Positions 59,621 through 64,000 of a stretch of DNA of 64,000 nucleotides are shown here, piece after piece (the stretch's first letter is position 1; every line of letters starts with the position of its first letter). A program made the translations under genes and the position numbers. The notes beneath the pieces were generated by a model. It worked only from the letters and a program-made list of their open reading frames with translations, had not been told where the DNA came from and searched no databases. Origin of the DNA: Amblyornis subalaris (Eukaryota; Chordata; Aves; Passeriformes; Ptilonorhynchidae); contig JACAXG010000024.1 in the NCBI GenBank assembly GCA_018881555.1, positions 7,496,298 to 7,560,297 of the forward strand, in the 5' to 3' direction.

Positions 59621-62600
59621 CTTTTTGGCAGGGAGCATGGTTGGAACTTCAAGTTCAGCCAAAACAGACAATAAAACAGTAAGAAGGCATAATGCCAAAA
59701 ATGCAAAGGCAGCAGCGTCCAGAGCATAATTCCACCCTTTTTTCTCTCCCCCCCAATGATTTACAGAGAAAAACGTAAAAAACAGAAAACCCTCTTTGTC
59801 CTAGAATGAACTCATATTTTAACAGCCTACAAACATCTCAGACTCACTGGAGGCAAGCTAAAGAATGATATTGCTCATTTAAGATGACAGATTTTTTTTT
59901 TAAATCCATATGTTTTATTGTTATGTTCTTTTGAATATCCTACTTTGTTCTCCTTCTTGGGAGAAAACATTTGTATGAAGTAACAACATGTGGAATCTCT
60001 CACACAACACAATATGAAATTTGGTTCAAGAGCAGCTTTTTTTTTCCTCCTAGCTCATGATACGCATTTTTAAACATTATTCTCACTGGAAGTATGCCTG
60101 TGTTAACCTCTAAGCCAAAACAGTCCCAATTAATTTAAAAATCTCATTTGCTGTTAGCAAAACTGATTATTTTTTTTTTCAGGAGGGTCTAACCTGCAAA
60201 TGATGCTATGAAAATTATGTCCGATGACCAACAAATAAGTAAAGCTTCTTTGTGAGGATATGTGCAAATGTTTCCTCACATTTTCAACAGGAAGCCAGGC
60301 AGGATGGGTCTGGGGGAAGGTCTGGAAGCTGTATAGCAAAACTGGAGGGAAAGACAAAAATAGATTTTAAAGAGGATATTGTCTTCCTTACTGCATTAAT
60401 CCTCGTTTGGAATTAGAAGCTAACTATTCAGTGTTTCCTTTCCATCGTATAAAATCGAACCTATATAATTTGCAGAAAATATCCAGAAGCCACACAATGC
60501 CTTCTATTTATTAACAAGCGTCAAAGAACTACCTCTGCAGAAGCTTGTGTCCAACTTGGAAACCAAAATATGGCAGAGTAGCAGCTAGTTCCTTTATGTG
60601 AGAAGTGCAAAGTGCACCTGAAAAATATTAACTTTCTTTTTCTAAAGAGAGGAAAGAAAAAATACCTATGACACATGCATTAAAAACAAACCGTTAGTTG
60701 AANACAAAAGACATTTTGGGAGGGTGCAAAGTACTTTCGCAAAGCATTTGTGAAGCCAAGCACTAAATGTGTGTGCCTGTAAGGAAAAAGAAACAAATGA
60801 CCACCAACTCACCAAGAATTTAAACAGATGGTTTTCTGAGGAACTGTTGTATGAGATCACTTTGAAATAGGTGAGGCAAAATGGCACACCAGACTGAGCT
60901 AGGGAAAATAAAGCTCTTCCAGCAGGATTAGTAGAAGCACAGTAGAATCAGCAATGGGGTGTAAAAGGGAAAAAACCCCAACTTCTGAGTTAAGTTTCAT
61001 GGCTGTGACACTTCAGGCCACCATGTTCAGAGAAGACAATGCAGCAGGTACAGTGAGTTTAAACGCAAAACTGACAGCATCTACACAAACTTGTGCTGAT
61101 TCTACAAACAAGGCAAAATGAAGCAAAACTCCCAAAAAAACTTCACACCCCAGGCAGACAATCAGGAAAATAGACCCAGAAAGGAGGAAACTATTGTCTG
61201 CTATGGATTCTTTAACAAATCCCTGCAATTTTAAAACGATGAATGATAGCTTGCCTATTTGGATGCTCAATACACAAGTATTCGCATGAAAGATGCATCT
61301 TGCTCACTTGTCACATCAAAAACCACATGAAGTTACTAGGGCAAAGATCACACAGCATTTTGGACTGATGTGGGCTTCTAAAAGAAAAAAAGTAAGGAAA
61401 AAATTCGCAATGGTAGACAACAATAAAGCTGCTAAAAATATACCCACTAGGATGCCTTTGTTTGTAGAGAAAAAATTAGGTTTTTGATTATGGATGGCCT
61501 GGACAAAAAGCCATCAGCTTCATCTGAATCACCATGGTCTCTTGTGAAAATTCAATTTCCAGTCCATCCTGTATCCATTCCATACAGGAAGTCCTGCTTG
61601 CTGGCTGGCTGAAGGGAGCTGCAGTGGTGCGTTAGGAAAATGCACTCAGCTGCACAATTCCCGACTGCTCCAGCATCACTGCCTGCCCTCCAGCCCGGCT
61701 GGGTGCTGTGGCACCTGGACACCCCTCAGGCTCAGCTGCACTGACCAACATGTACTGATTTGAGGCAATTTCCAACTGGTTTGCATCCATATTTGTCTCC
61801 AACAACAAGGCTGACCCCATGTACAAAAGAGTGCATGTAAGAACAGTACAAATTTTCAAGCACTTTCTGTGTTAAATTTTTTTTTAATTTTCAATTTATA
61901 TCCCAAACTTCACTCCAAACTGAACTCCACTTTACCCCACAGCTAAATAGGTCAGTCTGCAGTTCTAGCCTGAAATCATAAACCAGAAATAACAACCATT
62001 AGTACAACAGAATTAGCGTGACTCCTCGGGATGCTACAGAGCCAGCACAGCACATGCACTGGGGCATTCACACCACTTTAGAGTGGAAGAATATTGTTGC
62101 AATACGCCCCAATAAGAAATACCAATACCCTTTGGGTCTGTAAGTGCAAAGCATTATCACATCCTAAGAACCTGGAGACAGGTGCTCAAAGTGAGGGCTG
62201 TTTGCAGTTTGGGTTTGATGTTGATGGCAGGCGGGGTGGGCGGCAGTGTTTGGTTTAGGTTTTATTTTCAGGCTCTTTTTCTTTGTTTCACTGACTTCAA
62301 ATATATGTACAAACTCCAGTGGGAAAGACAGCACATCGGAATCTGCACACTGCTTCTGCAGTGACATCAGGTGAAAGGGCTCATCTAAATTCCAGGAGCA
62401 GCAAAGGCGAAAGAGAGCTGATTACAGAGTTGATCAATTTTCACCCTAACAGGACTCACTCAGCAGTAGCAGAAATCCTGCGTGTGTTTATTTACTGGTA
62501 CCATATTCTCTGTTAATGACCCAAGAGGAAAAAAAGCCCATCCCCACATGCTCTTTATCAGCCTCAGGAACACATTGTTCAAACGACAGCAGAATGGTTA

Positions 62601-64000
62601 AGTGGCCTAGTGGGCCTACAACCAAGAAAGAGAGCTAAGACCAGAGGAACGGGAACCAAGCCAATTGTCTAGACAGCAGGCAAAAAAACATGCCGGCTAA
62701 ATTTAATCAGCTGCCTCCTTTACTTTGTAAAGTGAATGGGTAGATTATAGACAGGGTGACACATAATTTGCGATTGAAATTGCTTGTTTAATCATAATTT
62801 AAAAAGAGATGAACTTATCCCAGTTCCATATCCATCATTCTTATACGCACACATAAACCAAGAGCCATCCTCACAATAAACAGCAGCTGGTAAAAGCCTC
62901 CAGCTTCAGCTTCAGTAGTGGCTCTGCACTCACTGTATCTTCTATAGATTCTTTTGCTGAACCCCTCACTTGCCATTACAAGAGAAAAAGAAGTCCTTTT
63001 TCAATCTACCGTAAGTTTTCTGCTCTTCACAGAGGGTCTTTTAAGATTCAGACTGGCAGCTTCTTTCTTGAGAAGGGGGCCAAGTTGGCAAAGGACAAAT
63101 AACATGATTTATAACATCTCCTGACTAGGATCCATTGCCCAGATTGTGGTACAGAACAGCTGGCAGGACAGTGAACAATAGTTCTTATTAGAGGTCTGCT
63201 ATTTAAACACAGCAACTACATCCAAAATTTGATCCCAAAGCCCTTAGAGGAAACATGCTGAAACTCTAAAACATTGGGGGGAGGTGGGGGACAAGCATGG
63301 GGAGAGAAATCTTCCTTTGGTGGTACAGATGTCTGAAAGTCTTAACACACAATTTAACCCTTCTCTAAAATTTCAGGTGGAATTTGTGATTACAGACCNC
63401 ATGCAGTACATCACCAGTAGGATGGGAAACAGAAAAAAAAGGAACAATAGTAAAAGTTACAGCTAAAGCAGAAAACTATCAATCCCAAAATGGCATTCAT
63501 GTAATTTTTTAAGCTGCACCTCCCACCACCATTTCTTTCTCTTAAATTACTGAAATTTAAGAAAAAGCAAAATGAGTTGATAAGATTATCTCCAGTCACT
63601 TTTAATCTATAATACAGATGCTGAAAATCCCAGTGGAAATTTTAATGAATATTTGAATATTAACCAATTCTGTTGTTTAAAATTTCAGCTCGTCACATAC
63701 TTTGATGCTGCTGCTTATGGCAGCAAAAATTACTCTCAAGCAACTGTATACAGAATTGACAAAGTTTTGTTTAAATCTATTTTAAAAAGTATTCAAATGA
63801 AATATTTAATGCTGAAATAGTCAACCTTGTAAAAGTAATAGCTCCCTTTGATTTGGGTTTTGGTTCCTCTTTTAAGAAAAGTGGAATTTCTTTATATTAC
63901 TTTCTCAGGTTGAAGTAAAATAGTGCATTATGACCCTTTTTAGAAACAGAGAATGGTTTCAATGAACATCCAGCATGAGGATACTGTATAAAAAGGTTAA
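59621..64000. other. non-coding right end, nothing firm
   Basis: AT-rich DNA with short frames. A slightly GC-richer patch lies at 61590-61760. A stretch at about 62700-62815 is rich in TAAT and ATTA words of the kind bound by homeodomain proteins. No gene or repeat family is recognised. Confidence 0.45.

Noticed and set aside
59602..59660. T18 run as the tail of a SINE or processed pseudogene on the minus strand
   Set aside because: No SINE body or gene-like sequence adjoins the run, and no target-site duplication is seen.
61632..61859. 75-codon minus-strand frame with a protein-like composition
   Set aside because: It first looked like the N-terminus of a transcription factor, but I could not match it to any family and there is no supporting exon structure.
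62590..62660. tRNA-like words (GGTTAAGTGGCCTAGTGGG)
   Set aside because: No acceptor stem, anticodon arm or T-loop GGTTCRANNCC could be placed.

Overview
The window reads as non-coding DNA from a bird genome, probably a songbird. The strongest evidence is four separate CR1 LINE fragments. One (8749-8862, minus) still ends in two ATTCTGTG octamers, the hallmark of avian CR1 3' ends; two others carry recognisable endonuclease and reverse-transcriptase motifs. A roughly 1 kb element at 1057-2105 resembles songbird-type endogenous-retrovirus solo LTRs. The DNA is mostly AT-rich, with long single-copy stretches. I found no intact protein-coding gene, no tRNA, rRNA or CRISPR array, and no bacterial-style operon. 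The open frames are short, usually open on both strands, and lack recognisable domains. The window is therefore best read as a gene desert or the inside of one or more very large introns.

Layout. 1-1056: unique AT-rich DNA. 1057-2105: probable LTR (minus) with a GC-rich part and a duplicated ETS-type motif. 2106-21700: unique sequence with a CR1 tail (8749-8862), an ancient repeat fragment (about 5334-5368), an AT-rich simple repeat (about 12336-12415) and a 24-bp tandem repeat (13800-13857). 21718-22072: a degenerate 11-12 bp minisatellite running into a dense CpG island (30 CpG in 181 bp) with a good CTCF-like motif; this is the best regulatory candidate. 22499-24200: a long broken CR1 on the plus strand that has lost its 3' end. 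24201-43071: unique DNA with a CR1 3' fragment (27536-27705), an ancient repeat (31575-31645) and a cluster of hairpins (40985-41039). 43072-43252 and 46010-47550: CR1 copies on the minus strand. 47551-64000: unique DNA with one exon-like open frame (48486-48610), a striking near-perfect 58-nt hairpin (51193-51250), an (AC)13 microsatellite, a (GTTT)6 run, purine and poly-T tracts, and another ancient repeat fragment (57758-57795).

The most interesting unexplained items are the hairpin at 51193-51250, which has the size and shape of a microRNA precursor; the minisatellite, CpG island and CTCF-like site at 21718-22072; and the exon-like frame at 48486-48610. None can be proved without alignment, folding or RNA data. 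About 35 isolated single N bases are scattered through the window, which points to ambiguous base calls rather than assembly gaps.
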